In this document: positions 53,259 through 61,156 of the stretch, in pieces
Layout of the letters: every line of letters starts with the position of its first letter
How positions within the stretch are numbered: position 1 is the first letter of the stretch
Assembly: GCA_023415055.1 (NCBI GenBank)
Contig: JAEZLZ010000122.1
Span: forward strand, 28,462-92,461
DNA length: 64,000 nucleotides
Reading direction: 5' to 3'
Origin: Bacillota bacterium
Lineage (GTDB): Bacteria; Bacillota; Clostridia; Lachnospirales; Lachnospiraceae
Notes under the pieces: model-generated
Databases searched by the model: none
What the model was told of the DNA's origin: nothing
What the model saw: only the letters and a program-made list of their open reading frames with translations
Program-made: the position numbers and the translations under genes

Positions 53259-54842
53259 TCATATAATATCCTCTAATATTGGAAGACTGTAATCCGCTTC
53301 ACTCTTCTTAGGTTTTTTCTTCATCTGTTCCGGATTGATAAGTAAATCTAATATCATACCGTTAATTTTTGTTTCCTCCATATTTAATATTTTCTGCTTG
53401 TGCTTATTCTTAAGATAGATAAATACTCTTTCAATATCACCTGCTGGATATTTATTTCCAAACATGACTGATATGTTTGTAATAATATTATTCCTCAGCG
53501 AATCTAAAGTCATATTTTCTTCTTTACGTTGTGTATTCAATAATAAACTCATTGCGTATTTACGTTCTAGTTCATTTGATATCTCTTCCACTGTTCTTTT
53601 GTCTATTTTTCTATCATAAATATCATCCCATTGTTCTAAGGTACTCTTTCCATCACTTAATCCGACCAATACATCTCTTGTAGTCGGAAAATACTTTTTT
53701 GATACTTTTTCTACATATTCTGGTGTAATGTCATTTATACTTTCTTTCCCTTGAAGAATTGCATCTAATTGTACAGCTTCATAAAGATTAATGACTCTAT
53801 CAATAATGCCGGCCGATTCCCTATAGAATACGTTATTTAATTCTTGAGTTAATGGAATATACTCACTCAACCATTGGTATTCCCATAGTTCCTCTAACAT
53901 ATCATCCCATAAGAGATCCTTTTCATATCTTTTTACAACAATTTCGTTACCCAATCTTCTAGCAAGTCGAAAATCTATACCAAATATTCTTTTTAGTGCT
54001 TTATTTGTGCCAACATATACAATAGGTATGAGAGTATCATTAGCTAAAGTCAGGAATTGATTCATCGTGTCTTCTCGTTTTATACTTAATTGTTGTATTT
54101 CCTCAATAATAATCATCCCGAGATTCCACCTAAGGGCTAATTTCTTAAATAGCATTTCCTTCTCGCTGACCTTCATTTTAGCTTTGATTCCTTCTATTTT
54201 CCTTCCCGCAGCACTTTCCATTGCTTCTAGACAGGAATCATAGAAACTATTTATGCTTCCATCCGGAGGACACTCAACCTTTATATATACCAGTTGAATA
54301 CAACGACTATTCTCATCCGTATGATAAATAACTTGTGGATAATTATAAAGTGAAGAGGAAAGAGATGTCGTCTTTCCCCCTCCCGAAATCCCTATTATTG
54401 TAAACCCTTGTGTTTTTTTCCCCTCGATTTTTTTATATTCACAATCTGTAAAGTACTTTCCGGTATCATCAAGGATTTTAATCTTGTCCAAATTAAATTT
54501 CTTTCTTGCTCTATAACATCTTCTTAATGCTATCTCAATTTCTCTGTCAATCAAGTGAGTATAATCACGACCGATGCGATAGTAATCTAATCTTAAAATG
54601 GCCAATGCCCTATTTTGAGGTGGTAGTTTTCTATCGGTTGGGAATTTAACTGGACGGAATTCAAATGATTCCAAGCTATCTTCGTAGCTCTTAATCGGAA
54701 TTAATGCTTCTATCAAATCGTTTCCCATATCCATTGGTTCAGTTTGTTTAATATATCTTGCTTCAACCGACTTTACACAATCAAATTGTAATGCTATATC
54801 CTCGTATTGTGTCTTGTTAAAATCATCATAATATTGTTTCAT
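53259..54842 (-). CDS. tnsC: Tn7-like transposition regulator ATPase TnsC
   Basis: A 527-residue AAA+ ATPase: Walker A GISGGGKTTS (about residues 150-159) and Walker B MIIIEEIQQLS (about residue 245). These are the layout and motifs of TnsC, the ATP-dependent adaptor that links target selectors to the TnsA/TnsB transposase. The C-terminus ends ...SEADYSLPILEDII. The start at 54842 lies 11 bp after the tnsB stop with GAGGAAG upstream; the longer frame to 54917 overlaps tnsB. Last gene of the tniQ-tnsA-tnsB-tnsC operon. Confidence 0.92.
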   Translation of the reverse strand: MKQYYDDFNKTQYEDIALQFDCVKSVEARYIKQTEPMDMGNDLIEALIPIKSYEDSLESFEFRPVKFPTDRKLPPQNRALAILRLDYYRIGRDYTHLIDREIEIALRRCYRARKKFNLDKIKILDDTGKYFTDCEYKKIEGKKTQGFTIIGISGGGKTTSLSSSLYNYPQVIYHTDENSRCIQLVYIKVECPPDGSINSFYDSCLEAMESAAGRKIEGIKAKMKVSEKEMLFKKLALRWNLGMIIIEEIQQLSIKREDTMNQFLTLANDTLIPIVYVGTNKALKRIFGIDFRLARRLGNEIVVKRYEKDLLWDDMLEELWEYQWLSEYIPLTQELNNVFYRESAGIIDRVINLYEAVQLDAILQGKESINDITPEYVEKVSKKYFPTTRDVLVGLSDGKSTLEQWDDIYDRKIDKRTVEEISNELERKYAMSLLLNTQRKEENMTLDSLRNNIITNISVMFGNKYPAGDIERVFIYLKNKHKQKILNMEETKINGMILDLLINPEQMKKKPKKSEADYSLPILEDII

Positions 54843-54852
54843 TGCATCTTCC

Positions 54853-57024
54853 TCATCTTTTATTCTGCTCAATCCATTTGAATTTTTCAATTCTAGACAT
54901 ACTTCGAAAATCCACATTTAATACTTGTTCGGTTGCATCGTTATCATCAGTAATAGATGAGTTATTTAGTGGAGTGCCTATGACTATGTGATTTTCCGAA
55001 TGTAGATGATCTTTCTCATCTTTTCTATTCATACTAATGAATTTAGCATCATTAAAACCGCCATGAGCATCATTTGCTTCTTTTGATATTTTTTTTAAAT
55101 TCGTATTTGTATTTATATTATTTTTTAACTTGATTTCATTATTATATATTTTTTGCTTTTTCTTTTCCTCAAGGATATCTCTTATTTCCGGCTCTGATAA
55201 TCCGGCATATTTTGAATTAGATGTCTTATAATTTACTGAACTATTAAGTGTAATACCGTCTTTATTTATAACTTCCGGGCAATTAAGATATGCCTTATAT
55301 CTATAGCCCTCTTTCTCATAATAAATAATATCCGGCCATCTCATGTCGTAGCGTATGGTTAATTTATTATTTTTATATCCTACTAATGCAGCCATAGAGG
55401 CTCCTCTGGACAACCAGTCTATATCATCACAAATGAAATATCTACCCTGATATTCTATACCGTATCTCGTTACAAATGCTTCATCCTTCTTTAACAAACT
55501 ATATTTATAACTATCAGCATCATGAACATATTTAAGTTCGTTATTTCTTGCCAGACTATAATTCCAAATATTATTTGGCGTAAGAATTAATCCCTTTTCA
55601 TACATATCCTTACTTTCTGGATAATTGTCCATAGGTGAATTGTTGTAATTAAGGATAAACTGAATAACAGCCTGACCAAATTGAAAAATATCAAGTCTAG
55701 CATTTTTGATATGCGGTCTTCCGTACTTTTCTTTATCAATGACTCCTGGTATATTACCTTTTAATCGTAAATTCATTTGCCGGAACTTCTGCTCTACATT
55801 ACTTTTAAAGCTTCCCATTTGAGGAGGCACATAATCGATCCCCAAGCCTATTTCATTAGTGAGATTACTAAATTGATTTGATAAATACTCTGCTCCGTTA
55901 TCAACAATCATAGAACATGGAATTGCATTCATCATTGGCCAATCTCTTTCTTCAATGCTAATTCCATAGCGTTTACAGAAGTCTTTTTTATTTTCAATCA
56001 TATTTAGTAGTGCCACCTCAGCACCACTCCACGAATTATTATCAAGTCCTATCCCGCATGCTACAATTGCCCTTGAAAATACATCTGTGATAAAATAAAC
56101 AATCGCTCTACCTATAGGCTTTTTGCGATTACGCCTATTTACCAAATAAAAATCAGTTTCCACCTCATCCATTTCATATCTTGAGCCTATCGCTTTTACA
56201 TTAAGATATGCAATTGTATCTGAAAATAAAGGTCTAAAATTGTTTCTTGCCGCTCTCTTTCCTTGCTTTCTAATTTGCCGTTCAACTTCATCAGTATGAG
56301 TATTAATCCAATTTGTAAAAGAACGAAAAGTAGGTCTATTTACAATTGGGCAAGGAAATTGAACATAATCCCCATTAAGTAGTTTGTTTTCAGAAAAAAA
56401 CTCACCTATCATCTCTTCATATAATCTAGTATATGAGATGCTTGCACCACGAGCCAAAAATCTTTTTGTCATAATCGAATAGATTTTTTCTAAATCCTTA
56501 TCTCTAACGAGTAAGGATGCACCTTTGGGACCCGGCTTCTTATTTGTATATGTTCTTTCTTTTATACCACAATTATCATACTTTGGTATCAACGCAGCTA
56601 ATGACATGCCGCTCTGATAATAAGTTAATAGGCGGTTTCTAACTGTATTTTCACATATATTAAAGTTTTTTACAATTTGCTTAATAACGGAAGCTCTTTC
56701 CCCTCTGTCTAGTAGCCAATCGAAGTGATTATAATTGGATGAGATAAAATCAAACATCAGTTTAACCTCATCGTACTTTTCCCTACTTCCTTTTGGTAAT
56801 GATGCTACATCAATAACTTTATTGTCATATCCTTGCTTTAACTCTAATCTAATTTCACCAGATTCAATCTTATCTATAATCGACTCTGTAAATAACTTAA
56901 GTATTATTAATCTATTAACATTCAGTTTTATTAAATACATGTATATATCAGCTTTATGAAAAACAAGCCATGATGTTGAATCTATTATCAATATATCGTT
57001 TTTCATTATATAGGTTCTTTCCAT
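54853..57024 (-). CDS. tnsB: Tn7-like transposase TnsB (DDE)
   Basis: A 723-residue transposase of the retroviral-integrase type. The DDE triad is visible: Asp in YEMDEVETDFYLV (about residue 286), Asp in IVDNGAEYLSNQ (about 375) and Glu in FKSNVEQKFRQMN (about 411). An N-terminal DNA-binding region (HTH-like VKNFNICENTVRNRLLTYY) precedes the core. The start at 57024 has GGGTG 9 bases upstream and overlaps the tnsA end by 71 bases in another frame. TnsB cuts the 3' ends of the element and joins them to the target, with TnsA cutting the 5' ends. Confidence 0.95.
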   Translation of the reverse strand: MERTYIMKNDILIIDSTSWLVFHKADIYMYLIKLNVNRLIILKLFTESIIDKIESGEIRLELKQGYDNKVIDVASLPKGSREKYDEVKLMFDFISSNYNHFDWLLDRGERASVIKQIVKNFNICENTVRNRLLTYYQSGMSLAALIPKYDNCGIKERTYTNKKPGPKGASLLVRDKDLEKIYSIMTKRFLARGASISYTRLYEEMIGEFFSENKLLNGDYVQFPCPIVNRPTFRSFTNWINTHTDEVERQIRKQGKRAARNNFRPLFSDTIAYLNVKAIGSRYEMDEVETDFYLVNRRNRKKPIGRAIVYFITDVFSRAIVACGIGLDNNSWSGAEVALLNMIENKKDFCKRYGISIEERDWPMMNAIPCSMIVDNGAEYLSNQFSNLTNEIGLGIDYVPPQMGSFKSNVEQKFRQMNLRLKGNIPGVIDKEKYGRPHIKNARLDIFQFGQAVIQFILNYNNSPMDNYPESKDMYEKGLILTPNNIWNYSLARNNELKYVHDADSYKYSLLKKDEAFVTRYGIEYQGRYFICDDIDWLSRGASMAALVGYKNNKLTIRYDMRWPDIIYYEKEGYRYKAYLNCPEVINKDGITLNSSVNYKTSNSKYAGLSEPEIRDILEEKKKQKIYNNEIKLKNNINTNTNLKKISKEANDAHGGFNDAKFISMNRKDEKDHLHSENHIVIGTPLNNSSITDDNDATEQVLNVDFRSMSRIEKFKWIEQNKR

Positions 57025-57718
57025 ACATAAGTTCACCCTTCTGCGCTTTATATACCAAATGGTCCAAATCAATAGGTCTATTCATGTCTATATTTATTAT
57101 CTTATTAACTATAAGATATTTAATAGCATCGTACATGGAGTTGCTTCCAATTCCGGTAAATCCCTGACGACATAATATTATATTATTAACATAATCCTTG
57201 TTAATCTGCTTCTCTGTTATTACATACGACATAACCCCCATTGCATTCCAATATTCTTTTTCAATATGCAGATTTTCTCTTGTCCTAATATCCTCTAGAT
57301 CCGAAGACATTTTGACCGCACAGGCTATCCATCTTTTCTCTCCGCTTTTATCTTTAATAATTAATAAGAAATCCGATGTCATTAATATATTTTTTTTAGT
57401 AATGGGATGTTTTGGGTGCATAATACCATATTCTTCACAGAGTTCTTCAGTTTTGCTGATGGGCATTAGTGGAAATTGTTCAAACATTTCAACAACATTT
57501 TCATTACTCCGTAATGTGTAATATACATCTTTCTCTAAATCACTCATTAAATGAATTGTCCTATTGTGATAATATAAATCCGGTATTTGATGTCTTGTAC
57601 CATCCCCTTTAAAACACTCTCTTGCAAGTATCCAAGGTTTGTATTTATCCGGATTTTTTAAATCTATTTTTCCTCTATTTTGCTTAATTTTGCTTTCATA
57701 ACTTAGTTCTCTTGGCAT
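56954..57718 (-). CDS. tnsA: Tn7-like endonuclease TnsA
   Basis: A 254-residue protein with the TnsA layout: N-terminal restriction-endonuclease-like domain with E (in VVEMFEQFPL), D (TSDFLLII) and K (ACAVKMS) spaced like the E63/D114/K132 triad of Tn7 TnsA, and a C-terminal winged-helix-like part. TnsA cleaves the 5' ends so that transposition is cut-and-paste. The start at 57718 has AAGGTGG 5 bases upstream; a GTG three codons earlier is in the same frame. It follows tniQ by 20 bp. Confidence 0.92.
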   Translation of the reverse strand: MPRELSYESKIKQNRGKIDLKNPDKYKPWILARECFKGDGTRHQIPDLYYHNRTIHLMSDLEKDVYYTLRSNENVVEMFEQFPLMPISKTEELCEEYGIMHPKHPITKKNILMTSDFLLIIKDKSGEKRWIACAVKMSSDLEDIRTRENLHIEKEYWNAMGVMSYVITEKQINKDYVNNIILCRQGFTGIGSNSMYDAIKYLIVNKIINIDMNRPIDLDHLVYKAQKGELMYGKNLYNEKRYIDNRFNIMACFS

Positions 57719-57738
57719 ATTAACCACCTTAATTATTG

Positions 57739-59313
57739 TTAGTATCTGTTTTTAAATAGTTTTGGCATATTACAACTAGGACATTTTTTTCGATAGTAAA
57801 AATCTTTAATTGTTGTAGGAAACTGTCCATTACAGCATTCGCTATTATGTAAAATTACCGTCTTATTATTTGCATTCTTATATTCAACTATCTCAAATTC
57901 ACCTTTAAAAAAACTATTGAACTGTTCTATTCGTTTTTCTATATAATTTTGCCTTTTGCATTTATAACACGTTTTATTTTCCTCCAGAAAATTATGTGGG
58001 CTTGTTATAAAAGTATTACCGCATGGCTTATGCATTATAACCCAATAATTCTCATAGCTTGTGGCATACTCATATTCTGGGTTAACACTACTAACTAATA
58101 GCTTTTTTATATTAATAGCATCTTGTTCTCTTTTATGAATTCTACATTGCGGACATAAAATTTCATTCATATCACATATTCTTTCTTGTCTAGTAGTCCA
58201 CTTATGTCCACACGATTCATGTTTTATTATATAATGAGCTTTATAAGCCTTTTTTATTAATACATAATCTTTATCTTTTCGTTTTTGGATTATGTCTCTA
58301 TAATAAATGATTCCAGAACCTTTAACTTTTCGTTTTACTTTTGTTATTGATTTATAAACATTATGCGTTAATTCTTTTAATTCATATTCCTCAATTTCAT
58401 AATCATAGTAAGCCTTCAATGATCCAAATAAAAATAATATTAAAGATAAATAAATAATAGGATTAGGTATAGAAACTGTAGAAAATAAAGCACTAACAAG
58501 ATCTTTGCTTTTAATATCTAGAACATTAAATTTTCTGTATTTCCCAAAAAAAACTTCGATATTCTCGAAGAAGTAAAAATCACCATTCAAATAGCCTGCT
58601 TCAATCATGGCTTTACGTAATTTCGATTTCAAAGTTACTATATCATCATTAAAACCATTCTCAAATATTTCATGGATAATAGAAGATATCGTTACATGAA
58701 CTTGATTTTCAGAAACATTAGATAAACACGACTCATTCTTATTGATTTCCTGTATATTATTAAATAAAAAATAATTATTCGAATTTCCCGTTATGTATTG
58801 GAGTGGCGTACCATGCTTATAACAAATATAGTTCCCTGGTATCTGATGTTCTCTATTAAAGTAGCCGTGACCATTTTCCTCCCAGCAACAATAACAAAAT
58901 TTGAACCGATAATCTTTTATGGAGAAAGATTTCAAACTATTGAGTCCTATTAATGCTCTAGGTATTCGAACTCTATTATTCGTATATAAATATTCATATA
59001 TCTTTACTTTATCTTTATGCGAAACAAATGGTGTATAAAATGGAATAATCGATGTATTTTGAATGATATCCTCTGGTGATTTAAAATATTTATTATCCGG
59101 CATATTAATCAAAACAACAAGCATTTTTAAATTATATGGTATTAAAATATTGGTCACCGTCTTTGAATTATGTCCAAAGAGATTACAATGAAATTTACGT
59201 ATATTAGTTTGTGTATTTCCAAGATATCCATACCACCAAAACATTCTAGATAACCAGCTATATAGAATTTCGTTATCGTATGGTTCCAGTATATCTAATA
59301 CGTTCTTTATCAT
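57739..59313 (-). CDS. tniQ: TniQ/TnsD target-selection protein 1 (long zinc-ribbon tail)
   Basis: A 524-residue TniQ-family protein: N-terminal EILYSWLSRMFWWYGYLGN, zinc-finger-like FCYCCWEENGHGY with HQIPGNYICYKHGTPL (about residues 150-180), then a helical region. The C-terminal tail has three Cys pairs (SCGHKW/LCPQC, PCGNTF/CYKCKRQ, ECCNGQ/CPSCNMP) that look like zinc ribbons. In Tn7-like systems TniQ/TnsD proteins bind a defined DNA site or a partner and recruit TnsC. The start at 59313 follows AAGGAG. It is the first gene of the operon, ahead of tnsA, which is unusual. Confidence 0.9.
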   Translation of the reverse strand: MIKNVLDILEPYDNEILYSWLSRMFWWYGYLGNTQTNIRKFHCNLFGHNSKTVTNILIPYNLKMLVVLINMPDNKYFKSPEDIIQNTSIIPFYTPFVSHKDKVKIYEYLYTNNRVRIPRALIGLNSLKSFSIKDYRFKFCYCCWEENGHGYFNREHQIPGNYICYKHGTPLQYITGNSNNYFLFNNIQEINKNESCLSNVSENQVHVTISSIIHEIFENGFNDDIVTLKSKLRKAMIEAGYLNGDFYFFENIEVFFGKYRKFNVLDIKSKDLVSALFSTVSIPNPIIYLSLILFLFGSLKAYYDYEIEEYELKELTHNVYKSITKVKRKVKGSGIIYYRDIIQKRKDKDYVLIKKAYKAHYIIKHESCGHKWTTRQERICDMNEILCPQCRIHKREQDAINIKKLLVSSVNPEYEYATSYENYWVIMHKPCGNTFITSPHNFLEENKTCYKCKRQNYIEKRIEQFNSFFKGEFEIVEYKNANNKTVILHNSECCNGQFPTTIKDFYYRKKCPSCNMPKLFKNRY

Positions 59314-59352
59314 TCTGGGTCTCCTTTGTAGATATTTCAAAACAACATTACT

Positions 59353-59372
59353 ATTATAATCATAGCTATGAT
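59353..59372 (-). promoter_or_regulatory. Candidate promoter and palindrome upstream of tniQ 1
   Basis: On the minus strand TATAAT (59358-59353) is a possible -10. Immediately upstream is the perfect 14-bp palindrome ATCATAGCTATGAT (59359-59372), which would overlap the spacer and could be an operator. The -35 (TAGATT) is weak. Confidence 0.4.
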
Positions 59373-59408
59373 ATAAATCTATTATTTTTTATTATTAAAG
59401 AAAGAAAA

Positions 59409-59441
59409 AGCATATTCGGTAAATACTCTACCGAATATGCT
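59409..59441 (-). terminator. Intrinsic terminator after the ImmA-like gene
   Basis: Perfect 13-bp stem AGCATATTCGGTA (59409-59421) with TACCGAATATGCT (59429-59441) and a 7-nt loop. On the minus strand it is followed by TTTTTCTTTC. It separates the repressor-protease pair from the tniQ-tnsABC transcript. Confidence 0.9.
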
Positions 59442-59444
59442 TCA

Positions 59445-60083
59445 TTAGTTAAACCACTTTTCACGCTCTTTCTCACGTTCATCAAAATAATCATCGTAAA
59501 AGTGTCTTGTTTTTATTGGGTATTTCAAATTTAAGTATTCCGTAAACTGTTGTAAAATAATTTCATCAAACTCATTCTTATGATCAAAATTATATTTACT
59601 CAAGTATTCCTTTTTCTTTTGGGCTGATTCTTCACTCAAGCCAAAGGACTCCATTAAAAATTGTGTTGTTATTTGGTTGCCTCTTTTGGCGAGTGCTCTT
59701 ATTAATACATTGGGGGCATTAGCTTGTGATGCAAAGAAGTGTGCTTCAATTTCTTCTTTTTCCCCATGCCTTTGATGCCCACATTTTACATGTCCTACTT
59801 CATGCCACAATGTATGCTTAAGCCTGTTATCATTTTTATCTTTATTATATAAAATGATAGTTAATCCAGGCCTTAATCCTTTAAGGAGAAATGCATCATC
59901 AAATTCGTGCCCGCAAGTAATCTCATCAATTGTAGCTCCCGTAAGTCTTGCATATTTTTGAAAACTTACAACCATGACTTCTTTACAGTTAATTTTATTT
60001 GGTGGTATCGGAAAAGATGAAAGATTCAATTCAATGAGAGTCATATATGCTAAAGAAGTAATCTTATCCCATTCATAGACCAT
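59445..60083 (-). CDS. ImmA/IrrE-type metallopeptidase
   Basis: A 212-residue protein with the zinc-peptidase motif LWHEVGHVKCGH (HExxH, about residues 92-103) and an IrrE-like start (YMTLIELNLSSFPIPP). Members of this family cleave and inactivate a partner Cro/C1-type repressor when a mobile element is induced. The repressor gene lies 3 bp upstream on the same strand, exactly as in ImmR-ImmA pairs. The rest of the sequence is typical of the family; catalytic activity is inferred from the intact motif. Confidence 0.9.
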   Translation of the reverse strand: MVYEWDKITSLAYMTLIELNLSSFPIPPNKINCKEVMVVSFQKYARLTGATIDEITCGHEFDDAFLLKGLRPGLTIILYNKDKNDNRLKHTLWHEVGHVKCGHQRHGEKEEIEAHFFASQANAPNVLIRALAKRGNQITTQFLMESFGLSEESAQKKKEYLSKYNFDHKNEFDEIILQQFTEYLNLKYPIKTRHFYDDYFDEREKEREKWFN

Positions 60084-60086
60084 TAC

Positions 60087-60434
60087 TCACTCCTCCTCAT
60101 CATCCATTTTACGAAGGAAGTCATCTATAGTGTCATTAAAAATTTTATAAATTTGATTTCTCTTTTCTTCTGGTAAATCTCCGGTCTTTCGAGCGATTAC
60201 CACAAACTCTTCTGGGATTTCACTATAACCACATTTTGTTAATAACATAGCTTTTTCAACATTTAATGCATTCGAAAGTTTTTCCAATGTAATAGGGTCC
60301 GGTTTTACCTGGTCTGCCTCTATGCGACTAATGGTTGAGTTTGTTACACCCGCAATCTCTGCCAATTTTCGCTGGCTCATTCCTCGCATATCTCTTATTT
60401 GAACAATATATTGCCCAAATGATATTTCTCCCAT
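60087..60434 (-). CDS. XRE-family repressor (ImmR-like)
   Basis: A 115-residue protein with an N-terminal helix-turn-helix (GMSQRKLAEIAGVTNSTIS, about residues 17-35) and an acidic C-terminus. The start at 60434 is chosen for GAGGAG 8 bases upstream; the longer frame from 60539 lies across the promoter and operator. It stands 3 bp before the ImmA-like gene. A perfect 16-bp inverted repeat 37 bp upstream is its likely operator. It probably represses both its own promoter and the divergent DUF3892 promoter, and loses repression when the peptidase acts. Confidence 0.92.
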   Translation of the reverse strand: MGEISFGQYIVQIRDMRGMSQRKLAEIAGVTNSTISRIEADQVKPDPITLEKLSNALNVEKAMLLTKCGYSEIPEEFVVIARKTGDLPEEKRNQIYKIFNDTIDDFLRKMDDEEE

Positions 60435-60470
60435 TTTTGCATCTCCTCTCAAAAAAAATATATCATATCT

Positions 60471-60509
60471 GTTCCACAAATGCAACAAAAAGTGTTGCAT
60501 TTGTGGAAC
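60471..60509. promoter_or_regulatory. Perfect 16-bp inverted-repeat operator between divergent promoters
   Basis: GTTCCACAAATGCAAC (60471-60486) and GTTGCATTTGTGGAAC (60494-60509) flank a 7-bp spacer. A rightward promoter (TTGCAT 60495-60500, 17 bp, TATAAT 60518-60523) and a leftward promoter (TTGCAT 60484-60479, 17 bp, TATATT) both use -35 elements inside the arms. A single repressor dimer or pair bound here would block both. A further half-like site GTTCC-6-GGAAC is at 60530-60545. Confidence 0.85.
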
Positions 60510-60545
60510 GTGCATGCTATAATAAAGTTGTTCCATCAAAGGAAC

Positions 60546-60756
60546 ATATAGTCAAAGAAAAAACAGTGATATCGTGACTCGTACTCACAAACACTGTTTC
60601 CTTGTTAGTAGCAAAGCATTCAAAATGCTTAACCGACTCCCTACGGCTATTGTAGCATTTTATGTCATAGAAATCAACCACCAGATGTTGTGTATTTCTA
60701 TTGCTGAATACATATCACTTTGACTTAAAAATTAATTTATAGGAGGTACACATATT
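60546..60756 (+). ncRNA. Structured 5' leader of the DUF3892 gene
   Basis: About 210 transcribed, non-coding bases with several inverted repeats: AAACAGTG/CACTGTTT (60561-60568 and 60592-60599), AGCATTC...AATGCT near 60609-60623, and AAAATGCT/AGCATTTT around 60620-60660. The fold is not a known riboswitch to me. It could be a stable leader or a small RNA. Confidence 0.4.
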
Positions 60757-61035
60757 ATGATGTACGCAAAGAAAATTAAGATGAGACCAGGATGCTCAAA
60801 TTCCAACAACATACAGGAAATTGCTGAGATCTATGTAGATGGCTGTAATAACCCGGGGTTCTTCAAAAAAGAAGATCTTCATGATTATTTAAAGAAGAAC
60901 CCAAACTGTATTAAAGTCAATATATATCCTTATCCAGATCTTGTCCCAGCTACAAGTTCTCGAAATGAAAAGTATGTCCGTTCTGAGTCCAATGATACTC
61001 CTAATGATAATCTACTTAAGTTACCCAGAGTTTAA
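60757..61035 (+). CDS. DUF3892 protein
   Basis: A 92-residue protein with the typical DUF3892 pattern: RPGCSNSNNIQEI, YVDGCNNPGFFKKEDLHDYL, VNIYPYPDLVPA and NEKYVRSESNDTPNDNLL. Function is unknown; these genes are common in Firmicutes and phage-like regions. AGGAGG lies 10 bases before the ATG, preceded by a structured leader. It is divergent from the XRE repressor and shares its operator, so it is probably derepressed on induction. A 10-codon ORF and terminator follow. Confidence 0.88.
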   Translation: MMYAKKIKMRPGCSNSNNIQEIAEIYVDGCNNPGFFKKEDLHDYLKKNPNCIKVNIYPYPDLVPATSSRNEKYVRSESNDTPNDNLLKLPRV

Positions 61036-61050
61036 GGAGGTGATGAGGTT

Positions 61051-61083
61051 ATGGCAATAAATCACAAAATCGCAAAACATTGA
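61051..61083 (+). CDS. Possible 10-codon peptide gene
   Basis: AAGGAGGTGATGAGG precedes an ATG opening MAINHKIAKH and a stop. The Shine-Dalgarno is among the strongest in the region and is only 15 bp after the DUF3892 stop, so the spacing suggests real translation. No function is suggested. Confidence 0.35.
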   Translation: MAINHKIAKH

Positions 61084-61089
61084 TACTCG

Positions 61090-61121
61090 GCTGACTTGAA
61101 CTAAGGGAAATTCAAGTCAGC
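61090..61121 (+). terminator. Intrinsic terminator after the DUF3892 unit
   Basis: GCTGACTTGAA (61090-61100) pairs with TTCAAGTCAGC (61111-61121), a perfect 11-bp stem with a 10-nt loop, followed by TTTTATATTTGCTTTTT on the plus strand. It is a terminator for the rightward transcript. Confidence 0.88.
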
Positions 61122-61156
61122 TTTTATATTTGCTTTTTATCTATAAGTTATGATGT

